Assembly (NCBI RefSeq): GCF_030164465.1 | Contig: NZ_JASNJE010000004.1 | Location: 165,989 to 229,988, forward strand | Source: Sedimentitalea xiamensis | GTDB lineage: Bacteria; Pseudomonadota; Alphaproteobacteria; Rhodobacterales; Rhodobacteraceae | Direction: 5' to 3' | Length of the DNA stretch: 64,000 bases | Shown here: piece by piece, positions 8,792 through 17,361 of the stretch | How the letters are laid out: each line of letters begins with the position of its first letter | How positions within the stretch are numbered: the stretch's first letter is position 1 | Notes under the pieces: generated by a model | The model's database searches: none | The model's input: the letters and a program-made list of their open reading frames with translations, nothing else | What the model was told of the DNA's origin: nothing | Position numbers and translations under genes: made by a program

Positions 8792-9691
8792 TCAGTCCTC
8801 CACCGGGCTCCAGTCTCCGGTCGGATCGTAAAGCGTCATGTCCGCCGCCAGTTCCAGGGTGTTTTCCCCGAGATCCGCCTGAAGGATCACGCCGTTTTCG
8901 GACACCATGAAGCTGTGCACGCCGGATTCGCCGTAGTTTGCGGGAACCGCCAGCAAGGCGTGACCGCCGACCATCTGGTCGTTGACCAGATAGCTCATCG
9001 CGCCGCCGGGGGCGGCGTCGGTCTGGCCTTCGAGGATACGGAAGTAATAGCCGCCGAACGGTTCCGGAGACCGGTCCTCGACACCGTCATTATAGCCGAA
9101 AACCGACGCCCGCGCGAGATTCGCACCCATCGGGCTGTTCTGTCCGGGCCAGAACAGGCCGTCGCGATCCTCGGCGGAAGAGATGATCCGGCGCGCGAAT
9201 TCCATCACGCCGTCGCCATCCTGATCGACCAGCCGGAAGGCCATTTGTACGTCCCCGTAGGCGTCCAGCAGGTCAATGACGTCCAGTTCGTTGCCGCCGA
9301 TCTCCCGCGCCGTCACCTCGGCATATCCGGCATCGGCGTCAAAGCCCCAGCCGTCGCCGGTCCGGGCGATCGGGACGGGGAAGGGCCAGCCGTCTTCTCC
9401 GAGGGCGAGAACCACGGATCCATCGTCTTGCGGTTCGAGGCGATAGCCTTCGCGATACATGGTCAGAATGGCGATCCGGTTGATCCGGTCCTCGACGGAA
9501 TCGCCGCTGAGCAGGAGATCCCTGTTCTCCGGGCCGAACACGGTCAGGAGCGCTTCCTGATCCGAGGCGTTCAGCGCGTCCATGAAGGCCATGACGGTAT
9601 CGGTGGGCGAGCCGTAGATGGCGGGCTCTGCGACAAGGGCGGTTGCGGAAAGGCTGGCGATGGTCAGCCCGCTGACAAAAATGCGCTTCAT
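8792..9691 (-). CDS. DUF2950 family exported protein
   Basis: A 299-residue protein with a signal peptide (MKRIFVSGLTIASLSATALVA) and a DUF2950-type body: an N-terminal helix (TVMAFMDALNASDQEALLTVFG) followed by WPFPVPI, a gas-phase-like central part (FWPGQNSPMG) and the aromatic FGGYYFRILEGQT segment. It is probably periplasmic. No catalytic motif is recognisable and no biochemical function is established for the family. It lies 4 bases downstream of the DUF3300 gene on the same strand; these two families often occur as neighbours. Confidence 0.85.
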   Translation of the reverse strand: MKRIFVSGLTIASLSATALVAEPAIYGSPTDTVMAFMDALNASDQEALLTVFGPENRDLLLSGDSVEDRINRIAILTMYREGYRLEPQDDGSVVLALGEDGWPFPVPIARTGDGWGFDADAGYAEVTAREIGGNELDVIDLLDAYGDVQMAFRLVDQDGDGVMEFARRIISSAEDRDGLFWPGQNSPMGANLARASVFGYNDGVEDRSPEPFGGYYFRILEGQTDAAPGGAMSYLVNDQMVGGHALLAVPANYGESGVHSFMVSENGVILQADLGENTLELAADMTLYDPTGDWSPVED

Positions 9692-9695
9692 GGTC

Positions 9696-10976
9696 CTATC
9701 TCCGCCTGCTGCCGGCTTTGTGCGCGCCGCCGCCCCGATGTGATGCCGCCCGCGCCTTGTGGGACGGCGCGCGTTTCGCCATGGCCGTCGGTTTGCGCGC
9801 CGGCGCGGCTTTCCGGATGGCCTGCTTGTTGGCCGCGGGCTTCTTGACGGCCGGTTTCTTGACGGCGGGTTTGTGGGCGACGGCCTTGGAGGCCGCGGGT
9901 CCGTTGCGCGCCGGCTTGGTCCTGTCGATCGCGCCCTGCTTCACCCCCTCCGGACGTTTGGACGGGCGCTGGACATTGGCGATCTGGTCGCGGTTACCGG
10001 GACGGCTGATGTCGGCGACGCCGGCCCGGTCCGACAGGTTGGCCCGCAGCGCGTCGCCGCGGCTGTCGCCCTTGTCGATCGGCAGCTTCGTCTTGCCCTC
10101 CGGTCCGCGCCTGTCCGCGATCTTGTGTTGCGCGTCGCGCTTGCGCTTGTCGTCCGGGCGCCATTCCCTGTCGCCAAGATCGATCGAGTTGCCGATGTTG
10201 ACGTTGCCGTCCACGTCCAGGTCGATGTTCGGGTTCCGGATGATGCCGCCGCTGCCGCCCCCCCAGCCGCCGCAGTTCCGGCAGCCCCAGTAGTCGTTCC
10301 AGGGGTCGTCATTGTCAAAGATCGCATCCATCACCGCAAAGGTGCCGAAGGCCACCGCCCCGGCCATCAGGGCGTCCCCGACATCGCTGCCGTTGTCCGC
10401 ATAGACCACCTGCGGATCGTATTGCGGGACATAGACCACTTCCGGATCGGTCGGCTGGATGATGACGTCGTCATCGCTGCTGACTTCGACGGTCTGGGCG
10501 TCGCCGCTGATCAGGGCGCCGTTGTCGATGGCCTGCTTGCGCATGGTCTGCACGCCCTGCATCACGTCGTCGCTCTGCGCGAGCATCGCGTTGCCCATCG
10601 CCTCTGTCCATTCCACATGGGTGGCCATGTCGGTCACGACGCTGGGAAAGGCGGTGGCCAGCACCTCGACGCTGGAATCGTATCCCTGGGATTCGATTTC
10701 GGCCTGAAGCGCATCCTGGCCGGTGTCCTGGTTCATCGCCAGCAGGCGGTCGGCCTTCATCACGTCCAGCGGATAGGTGGAGGCCACGAGGATCTGCACG
10801 AGGAGTGTGTCCGGGTAGAGCGCGACCGGCGCCACCAGGGTTTCGATTTCCGCCTGGGTCAGAAGTTCCTCCGGCGCGACGGCATCTTCGGCATCTGTCT
10901 CCTGGGTCTGGGCCTGCGCCACCGGGGCGGCAAGCACGCTCAGCGAAAGACACAGGGCGGTCAGGTTTCTGGTCAC
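9696..10976 (-). CDS. DUF3300 exported protein with basic histone-like tail
   Basis: A 426-residue protein. I took the GTG at 10976, which follows GGGAGG by about 7 bases and starts a clean signal peptide (VTRNLTALCLSLSVLAAPVAQA); the frame continues open upstream but only as shadow sequence. The N-terminal half is DUF3300 (LVAPVALYPDTLLVQILVAS, then VVYVPQYDPQVVYAD). A Trp/Gly/Cys-rich insert (WGCRNCGGWGGG) follows. The last 80 or so residues are Lys/Ala/Pro-rich repeats (KPAVKKPAVKKPAANK) ending AGSRRR. The tail would bind polyanions such as LPS, peptidoglycan acids or nucleic acid. Function unknown. Confidence 0.82.
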   Translation of the reverse strand: MTRNLTALCLSLSVLAAPVAQAQTQETDAEDAVAPEELLTQAEIETLVAPVALYPDTLLVQILVASTYPLDVMKADRLLAMNQDTGQDALQAEIESQGYDSSVEVLATAFPSVVTDMATHVEWTEAMGNAMLAQSDDVMQGVQTMRKQAIDNGALISGDAQTVEVSSDDDVIIQPTDPEVVYVPQYDPQVVYADNGSDVGDALMAGAVAFGTFAVMDAIFDNDDPWNDYWGCRNCGGWGGGSGGIIRNPNIDLDVDGNVNIGNSIDLGDREWRPDDKRKRDAQHKIADRRGPEGKTKLPIDKGDSRGDALRANLSDRAGVADISRPGNRDQIANVQRPSKRPEGVKQGAIDRTKPARNGPAASKAVAHKPAVKKPAVKKPAANKQAIRKAAPARKPTAMAKRAPSHKARAASHRGGGAHKAGSRRR

Positions 10977-11197
10977 GGGCGTCCTCCCATTTTCCGGTTG
11001 AGTCAACGCTAGGGTCTGCGGGCGACAATGCAACGGTTTTCTCGCCGGAGGATGTCCGGGCGAACCGGCCGGCAGGGGGGCGCGGGGCTTATGTCTTGCC
11101 TGTCCTGCGCGGGCGTGCCAGAACCGGTCCGGACAGGGCAGGCTTGCCGGGTCCGCGCGGACTCGCCGGACAGCCGCAAAACAGGGCGAGGACCGAC

Positions 11198-11863
11198 ATG
11201 ACGCGCGTATTGAATGCGGACCGCAGGGAACCGCAGTCCGGAACGACCCGGTCCGTCGTGGTTTTCCTGCATGGCTACGGGGCCAATGGCGCGGATCTGC
11301 TGGGGCTTGCGGATCCGCTGGGCGAACACCTGCGGGATACGCTGTTCGTGGCGCCGGACGCGCCGGAAACCATTCCCGGAATGCCGATGGGGTTCCAGTG
11401 GTTCCCGATCCCCTGGATCGACGGATCGAGCGAGGAAGAGGCGGAACGCGGCATGGCGGCGGCGGTGCAGGACCTGAACGCATTCCTGGATGCGCTCATG
11501 GTGGACGAGGACGTTCTGCCGGAACAGGTCGTGCTGTTCGGATTTTCGCAGGGCACGATGATGGCGCTGCATGTCGCGCCCCGCCGCGAAGATGCCGTGG
11601 CCGGGGTGGTGGCGTTTTCCGGGCGGCTCCTGTCGCCGGAAACGCTCGCCGAAGAGGTGGTGGTGCGCCCGCCGGTCTTGCTGGTGCATGGCGACGCCGA
11701 CGACGTGGTGCCGCCGCAATCGCTGCCGCAGGCGGCGCAGGCGTTGCAGGACGCCGGGTTCGTGGATGTCTACGCGCATGTGATGAAGGGCACCGGGCAT
11801 GGCATCGCGCCGGACGGGCTGAGCGTGGCGCTCGCCTTCATGCGCGACAAGCTCAGTCTCTGA
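11198..11863 (+). CDS. Phospholipase/carboxylesterase family alpha/beta hydrolase
   Basis: A 221-residue cytosolic serine hydrolase of the dienelactone/acyl-protein-thioesterase-like carboxylesterase family. The oxyanion strand FLHGYGANGADLL (about residue 24), the nucleophile serine in GFSQGTMMA (about 115), the aspartate in HGDADDVVP (about 168) and the histidine in GTGHGIAPDG (about 200) make a complete triad in order. The substrate is unknown, with short acyl esters likely. The upstream 221 bases are shared with the divergent DUF3300 gene. A monooxygenase-fold gene follows after 16 bases. Confidence 0.88.
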   Translation: MTRVLNADRREPQSGTTRSVVVFLHGYGANGADLLGLADPLGEHLRDTLFVAPDAPETIPGMPMGFQWFPIPWIDGSSEEEAERGMAAAVQDLNAFLDALMVDEDVLPEQVVLFGFSQGTMMALHVAPRREDAVAGVVAFSGRLLSPETLAEEVVVRPPVLLVHGDADDVVPPQSLPQAAQALQDAGFVDVYAHVMKGTGHGIAPDGLSVALAFMRDKLSL

Positions 11864-11879
11864 GAGAGGGGAACCACCC

Positions 11880-12179
11880 ATGCTGATCGTGACCGGCATC
11901 ATCGAGATCAACCCGGAAAATATCGGCCCGGCGCAGGCCGCGGCGATCAGGATGATGGAGGAAACCCGCAAGGAGGCGGGGTGCCACATCTACGAGTTTT
12001 CGCAGCTCATCGAGGCCCCGCACCGGTTCCGCGTCTACGAGGAATGGCAGGATGCGGCGGCGCTGAAGGCGCATGGCGAATCCGCCCACATGGCCGCCTT
12101 CCGCGAGGCTTTGGGCGAGATCGGGGTCATTTCCCGCGAGATCGAGACCATCGAGGCGGGGGCGCGGGCCAGGATCTGA
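11880..12179 (+). CDS. Antibiotic biosynthesis monooxygenase (ABM/YgiN-like) domain protein
   Basis: A 99-residue single-domain dimeric ferredoxin-like fold of the ABM family, with the strand-helix pattern MLIVTGIIEINPENI and FRVYEEWQDAAALKAHGESAHM typical of quinol monooxygenase YgiN-like proteins. It sits 16 bases after the esterase, probably in the same transcript, and a GAGAGAGGGG tract supplies the ribosome site. The likely role is oxidation or protection against quinol-type compounds; the substrate is not known. Confidence 0.82.
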   Translation: MLIVTGIIEINPENIGPAQAAAIRMMEETRKEAGCHIYEFSQLIEAPHRFRVYEEWQDAAALKAHGESAHMAAFREALGEIGVISREIETIEAGARARI

Positions 12180-12186
12180 GCCGGGA

Positions 12187-12612
12187 TCAGTCCCAGAGCC
12201 GGGGTTCGGCGAATTCGACCGAATTGCCCGCCGGGTCGCGCACGTAAAGCGAATGGGCGCTGTTGGGCCAGTCGAATTCCGCGTCCACCGCGACACCTGC
12301 GGCCAGCAGCCGCGCCCGCATCGCGGCGATCTCTTCGCGCGGCATCGCGAAGCACACATGCCCCGGTCCGCGCGCCCCGTGCGGCGGCACCGGCAGGCGC
12401 GGGTTGCGGGTCGGGATTTCGGTCTGGTCCGGGTTGAACACCAGCAGCACGGCAGGGCCGACGCGGAAGAACACATGCCGGCCGGCGACCGTCTGAAACG
12501 CCTCAAGCCCCAGTAATCCCTGGTAGAATCCGGTCGCGGCATCGAGATCGTCGACATAGAGCGCGGTTTCGAGGATCGCGTGCGGAACGGGGTGGGGCCT
12601 GTCCTTGTCCAT
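12187..12612 (-). CDS. VOC superfamily (glyoxalase-like) protein
   Basis: A 141-residue vicinal-oxygen-chelate protein with two beta-alpha-beta-beta-beta modules. The first metal-ligand histidine position is HAILETALYVDDLDAATGFY, the second module contains GPGHVCFAM, and the C-terminal glutamate lies in RDPAGNSVEFAEP. That set (H, H, E) would hold a divalent metal. Members act as dioxygenases, glyoxalases or resistance proteins; the sequence does not decide which. It converges on the ABM gene. Confidence 0.85.
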   Translation of the reverse strand: MDKDRPHPVPHAILETALYVDDLDAATGFYQGLLGLEAFQTVAGRHVFFRVGPAVLLVFNPDQTEIPTRNPRLPVPPHGARGPGHVCFAMPREEIAAMRARLLAAGVAVDAEFDWPNSAHSLYVRDPAGNSVEFAEPRLWD

Positions 12613-12624
12613 GACGGCAGTCTA

Positions 12625-13200
12625 TCAGGGCCGCGCGCCCCTGTCAGGGGGCGGCAGGTCGTCCCAGGCGCCGGGCGGCAGGCCGGCGAGGCTCCAGCGG
12701 CCGATCCGGTGGCGGATCAGGCGCAGGGTCGGGTGGCCGACGGCGGCGGTCATCCGCCGGATCTGGCGGTTGCGCCCTTCGGAGATCGTCAGTTCGATCC
12801 AGCAATCGGGCACCGACTTGCGCAGCCGGATCGGCGGAACCCGCGGCCAGAGGCCGGCGGGCGGGTCGATGCGGCGGACGCCGGCGGGCCGGGTGGGGCC
12901 GTCCTTCAGGGTCACGCCGCTGCGCAGCCGGTCGAGGGTGGCATCGTCCGGCAGGCCTTCGACCTGCACCCAATAGGTCTTTTCCATCTTGTGGCGGGGG
13001 TCGGAAATCCGGGCCTGAAGCCTGCCGTCGTCGGTCAGCAGCATCAGCCCCTCGCTGTCCCGGTCCAGCCGTCCGGCCGGGTAGACGCCGGGCAGGTCGA
13101 TGAAATCCGACAGGGTGCGGCGCGGCGAACCCGCGATGCCGCGATCGGTGAACTGGGGCAGCACGTCGAAGGGTTTGTTGAAGCGGATCAGCCGGGTCAT
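12625..13200 (-). CDS. rluE: 23S rRNA pseudouridine synthase, RluE-like
   Basis: A 191-residue RsuA-family pseudouridine synthase without the N-terminal S4 domain, the architecture of RluE, which modifies 23S rRNA U2457 in E. coli. The catalytic aspartate is in [16 protein letters not shown] (about residue 44). Family motifs [24 protein letters not shown] and the opening [16 protein letters not shown] are clear. It lies 12 bases upstream of the VOC gene on the same strand and is divergent from the HNH gene, sharing a 202-base intergenic region. Confidence 0.9.
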   Translation of the reverse strand: MTRLIRFNKPFDVLPQFTDRGIAGSPRRTLSDFIDLPGVYPAGRLDRDSEGLMLLTDDGRLQARISDPRHKMEKTYWVQVEGLPDDATLDRLRSGVTLKDGPTRPAGVRRIDPPAGLWPRVPPIRLRKSVPDCWIELTISEGRNRQIRRMTAAVGHPTLRLIRHRIGRWSLAGLPPGAWDDLPPPDRGARP

Positions 13201-13275
13201 CCGCCAGCCATAGCGCAGGCCGCGAAACCTGTCATGCCCCCGTTACCGTGCGGATGCAGCATGCGGGCGGAAAGC

Positions 13276-13332
13276 GACCGATATCTAGTGATAAAACAGG
13301 GCTTGCCAGCATGAAGCCACGATATATAGTCA
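13276..13332 (+). promoter_or_regulatory. Two copies of an ATAT-TAGT motif, NrdR-box-like
   Basis: CGATATCTAGTGAT (13279-13292) and CGATATATAGTCAT (13320-13333) match in 12 of 14 bases and are 41 bases apart, close to four helical turns. Against the NrdR box as I remember it (ACACwATATaTwGTGT), 16-base windows at 13276 and 13317 match 10 and 12 positions. They lie between rluE (minus) and the HNH gene (plus) in an AT-rich stretch. The regulator assignment is an inference. Confidence 0.35.
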
Positions 13333-13402
13333 TCGACATACTGGGGCGGGTTCCCCGTTCCGGTGCCGGAATCAAGCAGGCAGGGCGCGATCGGAGTCAC
13401 CC

Positions 13403-13987
13403 ATGAATGCAGAGTTCAGGACGGAATTTGTCAGAGAACCCGGGGCCTTGCGCCAGAACCCGGCGCTGGTCCTGAATGCCGATTACCGCCCCTTGTCCTA
13501 CTATCCGCTGAGTCTCTGGAGCTGGCAGGAGGCGATCAAGGCGAAATGGCTCGACCGGGTGGACATTGTCGCCGAATACGAGGACGTGGTGCGCAGTCCC
13601 AGCACGGTGATCCGAATACCTTCGGTGGTGGTGCTGAAGGACTATGTGAAACCTCAAAAGCGCGTGGCCTTCACGCGCTTTAATTTATTCCTGCGGGACG
13701 AATTCCGCTGCCAGTATTGCGGCGGCAAGGGCGATCTGACCTTTGACCATGTGGTGCCGCGCGCCAGTGGCGGGGTGACGAGCTGGCAGAACGTGGTGGC
13801 GGCCTGTTCGCCCTGCAACCTGAAGAAAGGGTCCAAGGCGCTGCACCGCACGGGCATGTCCCTGCGCCGTCCGCCGCGCCAGCCCGGCGCCGAGGAGTTG
13901 CGCAACATGGGCCGCAAGTTCCCGCCCAACCACCTGCATGAAAGCTGGATGGATTTCCTCTACTGGGATGCGGAACTGGAAGCCTGA
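13403..13987 (+). CDS. HNH endonuclease family protein
   Basis: A 194-residue protein with a central HNH nuclease fold. CQYCGG and CSPCNLKKG give a CxxC...CxxC zinc site, and between them FDHVVPRASGG carries the catalytic DH and TSWQNVVAAC the asparagine. The N-terminal part (LVLNADYRPLSYYPLSLW) is conserved in the stand-alone bacterial HNH proteins found next to housekeeping genes rather than in homing or phage enzymes. The substrate is DNA by fold, and the cellular role is not established. It has its own upstream region with the paired ATAT-TAGT motif. Confidence 0.85.
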   Translation: MNAEFRTEFVREPGALRQNPALVLNADYRPLSYYPLSLWSWQEAIKAKWLDRVDIVAEYEDVVRSPSTVIRIPSVVVLKDYVKPQKRVAFTRFNLFLRDEFRCQYCGGKGDLTFDHVVPRASGGVTSWQNVVAACSPCNLKKGSKALHRTGMSLRRPPRQPGAEELRNMGRKFPPNHLHESWMDFLYWDAELEA

Positions 13988-14104
13988 GGCGCGGTCGGTC
14001 CAGGTCTGAAGCGAACGTTAACGCGCGGACGCGCGGTTCGGGGCGAATCGCGCCGAAGGGCCAGGTTAACAAGGCCGTTCGGGCCGAATCCGGCCTGTGC
14101 CGGG

Positions 14105-14137
14105 CGTGCAGACCGCGTGCATACGCCGTGCATACGC
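14105..14137. repeat. Three 11-base tandem units between convergent genes
   Basis: CGTGCATACGC occurs twice head to tail (14116-14126, 14127-14137), preceded by a degraded unit CGTGCAGACCG (14105-14115). The 11-base period is about one helical turn. It lies in the 197-base gap between the ends of the HNH and PACE genes, which also has three isolated TTAAC half-motifs. No promoter function is expected between two 3' ends. Confidence 0.5.
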
Positions 14138-14184
14138 GGATGCGCCGGCGGGCGGGTTAACCGGGCGCGCGGTCCTTCGCGCGG

Positions 14185-14622
14185 TCAGGTCGCGGTCCGG
14201 GCCTTCTGCCATTCCGGCAGCGGAAACAGCCGGTCGTAGGCCCAGTTGAAACCGAACGCGTAGACCACGTAGAACAGCGCGAAGGACACGTCCATCACGA
14301 AGGCCTGCCAGAGCGATACGCCCAGATACCAGGCGATGAACGGCATCAGGACGATGAGCAGGCCGGTTTCGAACAGGACGGCATGGATCACCCGCATGCC
14401 GCCGGTTTTCAGGGTGGTGCCGGTCCGGCGTTTCAGAACGAGGTCGAAAAGGAAGTTGTAGAGAAGGTTCCACAGCGTCGCGAGCGTGGCGCTGACAAGG
14501 CCGACGAGGCCGATTTCATGCATGGGCAGGTGAAACGCCATCGCGCCGAGCGGGGTGATCAGGATCAGGGCGACGATTTCGAAAGCGAGCGCGTGGCGGA
14601 GACGGTCGAGGGGGGAGCGCAT
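14185..14622 (-). CDS. PACE-family (AceI-like) efflux transporter
   Basis: A 145-residue, four-helix membrane protein made of two tandem bacterial-transmembrane-pair domains. The first is HALAFEIVALILITPLGAM with the conserved helix-1 glutamate that couples to protons in AceI. The second is HAVLFETGLLIVLMPFIAW with the matching HA-FE pattern. Family members export biocides such as chlorhexidine and also short-chain diamines. The length matches AceI (about 145). It is a single gene, separated from DoxX by 150 bases in which I see no strong signal. Confidence 0.85.
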   Translation of the reverse strand: MRSPLDRLRHALAFEIVALILITPLGAMAFHLPMHEIGLVGLVSATLATLWNLLYNFLFDLVLKRRTGTTLKTGGMRVIHAVLFETGLLIVLMPFIAWYLGVSLWQAFVMDVSFALFYVVYAFGFNWAYDRLFPLPEWQKARTAT

Positions 14623-14772
14623 GGCAACCTCATGACAGGGTGCCGGGCCGTCCCGGCTGTTTGTCCATCTGGGGAGGTCGTCCTCACTCCGCGTGATATG
14701 ACATCGCCGGGCGGGCAGTTCAAGGGCGTCGCGGAGCGGGGCGAAAGCCGCCGCTCCGGTCGCGGGTTCGGG

Positions 14773-15165
14773 TCAGCGGTCGCGGCCCAGGATCCTGTCG
14801 AGGCTCAGAGGGCCGGGGCCGTAGCAGACCAGGAACAGGAAGAAGAAACAGTAGAGGATCGCCGCGTCGCCGCCGTTGTTGACCGGGAAGAAATCGCGCG
14901 GCGCATGGGCAAGGAAATAGGCGAAGGCCATCAGCCCGGAGGACAGGAAGGCCGCCGCGCGGGTCAGGAAGCCGACGGCGATCAGGGCGCCGCAGACGAG
15001 TTCGATCAGCCCGGCGATCCAGGACAGGGAAAACATCGCCGGCGCGGATTCGGCCGCCGGGAAGTTCAGCAGTTTCTGGGTGCCGTGGGCCATGAAGATC
15101 AGACCCGCCATGATGCGGGTCAGGCTGAGCATGAGGGGGGCAAGCGCGTTGAGTTTCTGTTTCAT
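14773..15165 (-). CDS. DoxX family membrane protein
   Basis: A 130-residue protein with four hydrophobic spans. The ATG at 15165, preceded by GAGAACGAG, begins MKQKLNALAPLMLSLTRIMA and is followed by the DoxX signature FMAHGTQKLLNFP. ALIAVGFLTRAAAFLSSGLM and the FFLFLVCYGPGPLSLDRIL end are typical. DoxX-like proteins act in quinone-linked or sulfur-related electron transfer in some bacteria, but most, including this one, have no proven role. The longer open frame upstream overlaps the cyclodeaminase gene and is a shadow. Confidence 0.85.
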   Translation of the reverse strand: MKQKLNALAPLMLSLTRIMAGLIFMAHGTQKLLNFPAAESAPAMFSLSWIAGLIELVCGALIAVGFLTRAAAFLSSGLMAFAYFLAHAPRDFFPVNNGGDAAILYCFFFLFLVCYGPGPLSLDRILGRDR

Positions 15166-15257
15166 CTCGTTCTCCGGGTTGCGGGATGCCCGGAGATATG
15201 TCCGATTTTTTCGCTCGGGAAAAGACGATATGACCGCTGCACATCGCTTGCGCGCCG

Positions 15258-16331
15258 TCAGGGCGCGGCGCGCTGGACCATGCCGAAGAGATCGCGCGGG
15301 TCGTCCGGGTCGGCCAGCAGGTCGAGCGGGTGGTAGAGCGGGTGGGTTTTCAGCGCATCGCGCACGTAGCGCAGGGCGGAGAAATCCTCGATCGCGAAGC
15401 CGACGCTGTCGAACAGGGTGATCTGGCGGTCCGACGTGCGGCCCGGCGCGGTGCCGCTGATGACCTGCCAGAGTTCCGTGACCGGGTGATCCGGGGCCAG
15501 TTGCTGGATTTCGCCTTCGATGCGGGTCTGGGGCGGGAATTCGACGAAGATGTCCGACCGGTGCAGGATCGCCGGGGCCAGTTCGGTCTTGCCGGGGCAG
15601 TCGCCGCCGATGGCGTTGATATGCACGCCCGCGCCGACCATGTTGTCGGTCAGGATGGTGGCGTATTGCTTGTCCGCCGTGCAGGTGGTGAGGATCTGCG
15701 CGCCCTCGATGGCCTCTTCGGGCGTGGCGCAGGGAACCACGGTCAGCCCGTGCCCGGCGAGGTTGGCGGCGCATTTGGCGGTGGCGGCGGGGTCGGTATC
15801 GTAGAGGCGCACGGATTTCAGCCCGCAGATCGCCTTCATCGCCAGGGTCTGGAATTCCGACTGCGCGCCGTTGCCGATCATCGCCATGGTGTCGGCCCCT
15901 TTCGGGGCGAGGTGTCTGGCGACCATGGCGCTGGTCGCGGCGGTGCGCATCGCGGTCAGGATGGTCATTTCGGTGAGCAGCACCGGGTAGCCCGAGGCGA
16001 CATCGGCCAAGAGGCCGAAGGCGGTGACGGTCTGCAGCCCCTCGGCGGTGTTCTTGGGGTGGCCGTTGACGTATTTGAAGCCATAGGCCTCGCCATCCGA
16101 GGTGGGCATCAGTTCGATCACGCCGACATCGGAATGGCTGGCCACGCGCGGGGTCTTGTCGAACAGCTCCCAGCGGCGGAAATCGGCCTCGATATAGTCG
16201 GCCAGCCCGCGCAGCATGTCGTCCATGCCGATCCGGTGGATCAGCTGCATCATGTGATCGACGGAGACGAAGGGCACGAGGGCCTTGTCGGAAGGTTGGG
16301 TCATGGTCGCGATCCTGGTCTCGATGTTCAT
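15258..16331 (-). CDS. Ornithine cyclodeaminase
   Basis: A 357-residue NAD-dependent enzyme of the ornithine cyclodeaminase/mu-crystallin family that converts ornithine to proline and ammonia. Key parts are the substrate-binding GFKYVNGHPKN segment, TEMTILTAMRTAATSAM with the active-site TAxRTAA motif, the dinucleotide fold MAMIGNGAQSEFQ and the catalytic aspartate in HINAIGGDCPGKTE. Its start overlaps the arginase stop by four bases (ATGA), so the pair is translated together: arginine to ornithine to proline. MTQPSDK, nine residues in, is an alternative start. Confidence 0.93.
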   Translation of the reverse strand: MNIETRIATMTQPSDKALVPFVSVDHMMQLIHRIGMDDMLRGLADYIEADFRRWELFDKTPRVASHSDVGVIELMPTSDGEAYGFKYVNGHPKNTAEGLQTVTAFGLLADVASGYPVLLTEMTILTAMRTAATSAMVARHLAPKGADTMAMIGNGAQSEFQTLAMKAICGLKSVRLYDTDPAATAKCAANLAGHGLTVVPCATPEEAIEGAQILTTCTADKQYATILTDNMVGAGVHINAIGGDCPGKTELAPAILHRSDIFVEFPPQTRIEGEIQQLAPDHPVTELWQVISGTAPGRTSDRQITLFDSVGFAIEDFSALRYVRDALKTHPLYHPLDLLADPDDPRDLFGMVQRAAP

Positions 16332-17254
16332 TGCTGCCCCGGCGTCGGTCGGTCGAAGACGCGGCGGCCGAGGGCGGAGGCGGCGAGGTCCACCATCACC
16401 TGCGCGGTGCGGCCGCGGTCGTCGAGGAAGGGGTTGAGTTCGACGAGGTCCAGCGAGGTCATCAGCCCGCTGTCGCAGATCATTTCCATCACCAGATGCG
16501 CCTCGCGGATGGTGGCGCCGCCGGGAACGGTGGTGCCGACGGCGGGTGCGATCATCGGGTCGAGGAAATCCACGTCGAGGCTGACGTGCAGCATGCCGTT
16601 GGCGGCGTCGACCCGGTCGAGGAAACCCGCGAGCGGACGGGCGATGCCGGTTTCGTCGATCTCGCGCATGTCGTGGCGGTGGATGGCGGTGGCCTGAAGG
16701 GCCAGCTTTTCGGCGGCATCGACCGAGCGCAGCCCGAGAATGCAGATGTTTTCCTGCGGGATCGGGTTGGCGATCACCGGAAAGCCGCCGAAGCCGCCGC
16801 GCCCGGTCACGTAGCCGAGCGGGGTGCCGTGCAGGTTGCCGGATGTGGTGGTTTCGGGCGTGTGGTAGTCGCTGTGCGCATCGAGCCAGAGCACGAATTG
16901 CGGCCGGCCCTGCCGGGCGGCGTGGTTGGCGACGCCGGCGACGCTGCCCAGCGACAGGGCGTGATCGCCGCCGAGGAAGATCGGCAGGCCCTGGGTCATC
17001 GCCTCTTCGGCGGCGCGGATCAGGCGGAAGGTCCAGCCGATGGTTTCGTTGGGGCGGAACAGCGGCCCGCCGGCGCTGTCGGGCGCGTGGGACGCCGGGG
17101 TCAGGTTGCCGCTGTCGCGCACCCTGTGGCCAAGGTCGGTCAGCGCCTCGGTCAGCCCGGCGGTGCGGTAGGCGTCGGGCCCCATCAGGCAGCCGCGGCG
17201 GTCCTTGCCGCTGTCCACCGGAGCCCCGATCAGGATGCAGGTCTTGCGGGTCAT
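16328..17254 (-). CDS. rocF: Arginase
   Basis: A 308-residue binuclear-manganese ureohydrolase that splits arginine to ornithine and urea. Metal ligands are in order: GGDHALSLGS (His), WLDAHSDYHT (Asp/His/Asp) and SLDVDFLDP (Asp/Asp), with the specificity loop TSGNLHGTPLGY and the C-terminal glutamate in SLDLVELNP. The NLHGTPL loop favours arginase over agmatinase. It is first gene of the rocF-ocd operon and divergent from an Lrp/AsnC regulator, the usual arrangement for an arginine-responsive catabolic operon. Confidence 0.94.
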   Translation of the reverse strand: MTRKTCILIGAPVDSGKDRRGCLMGPDAYRTAGLTEALTDLGHRVRDSGNLTPASHAPDSAGGPLFRPNETIGWTFRLIRAAEEAMTQGLPIFLGGDHALSLGSVAGVANHAARQGRPQFVLWLDAHSDYHTPETTTSGNLHGTPLGYVTGRGGFGGFPVIANPIPQENICILGLRSVDAAEKLALQATAIHRHDMREIDETGIARPLAGFLDRVDAANGMLHVSLDVDFLDPMIAPAVGTTVPGGATIREAHLVMEMICDSGLMTSLDLVELNPFLDDRGRTAQVMVDLAASALGRRVFDRPTPGQQ

Positions 17255-17361
17255 GTCAGCCTCTGTCTGTGAATGGCCGTCACATACTGTTCGATTTGGG
17301 GTAGAGTGAAGGCGGTATTTTGCGCAGAATGACTAAAAACCCGGCGAAACGGAGGAATCTC

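Noticed and set aside
13988..14184. Three TTAAC half-motifs as possible CtrA sites
   Set aside because: None has a partner at the seven-base spacing, and the gap lies between two gene ends, so no promoter is expected.
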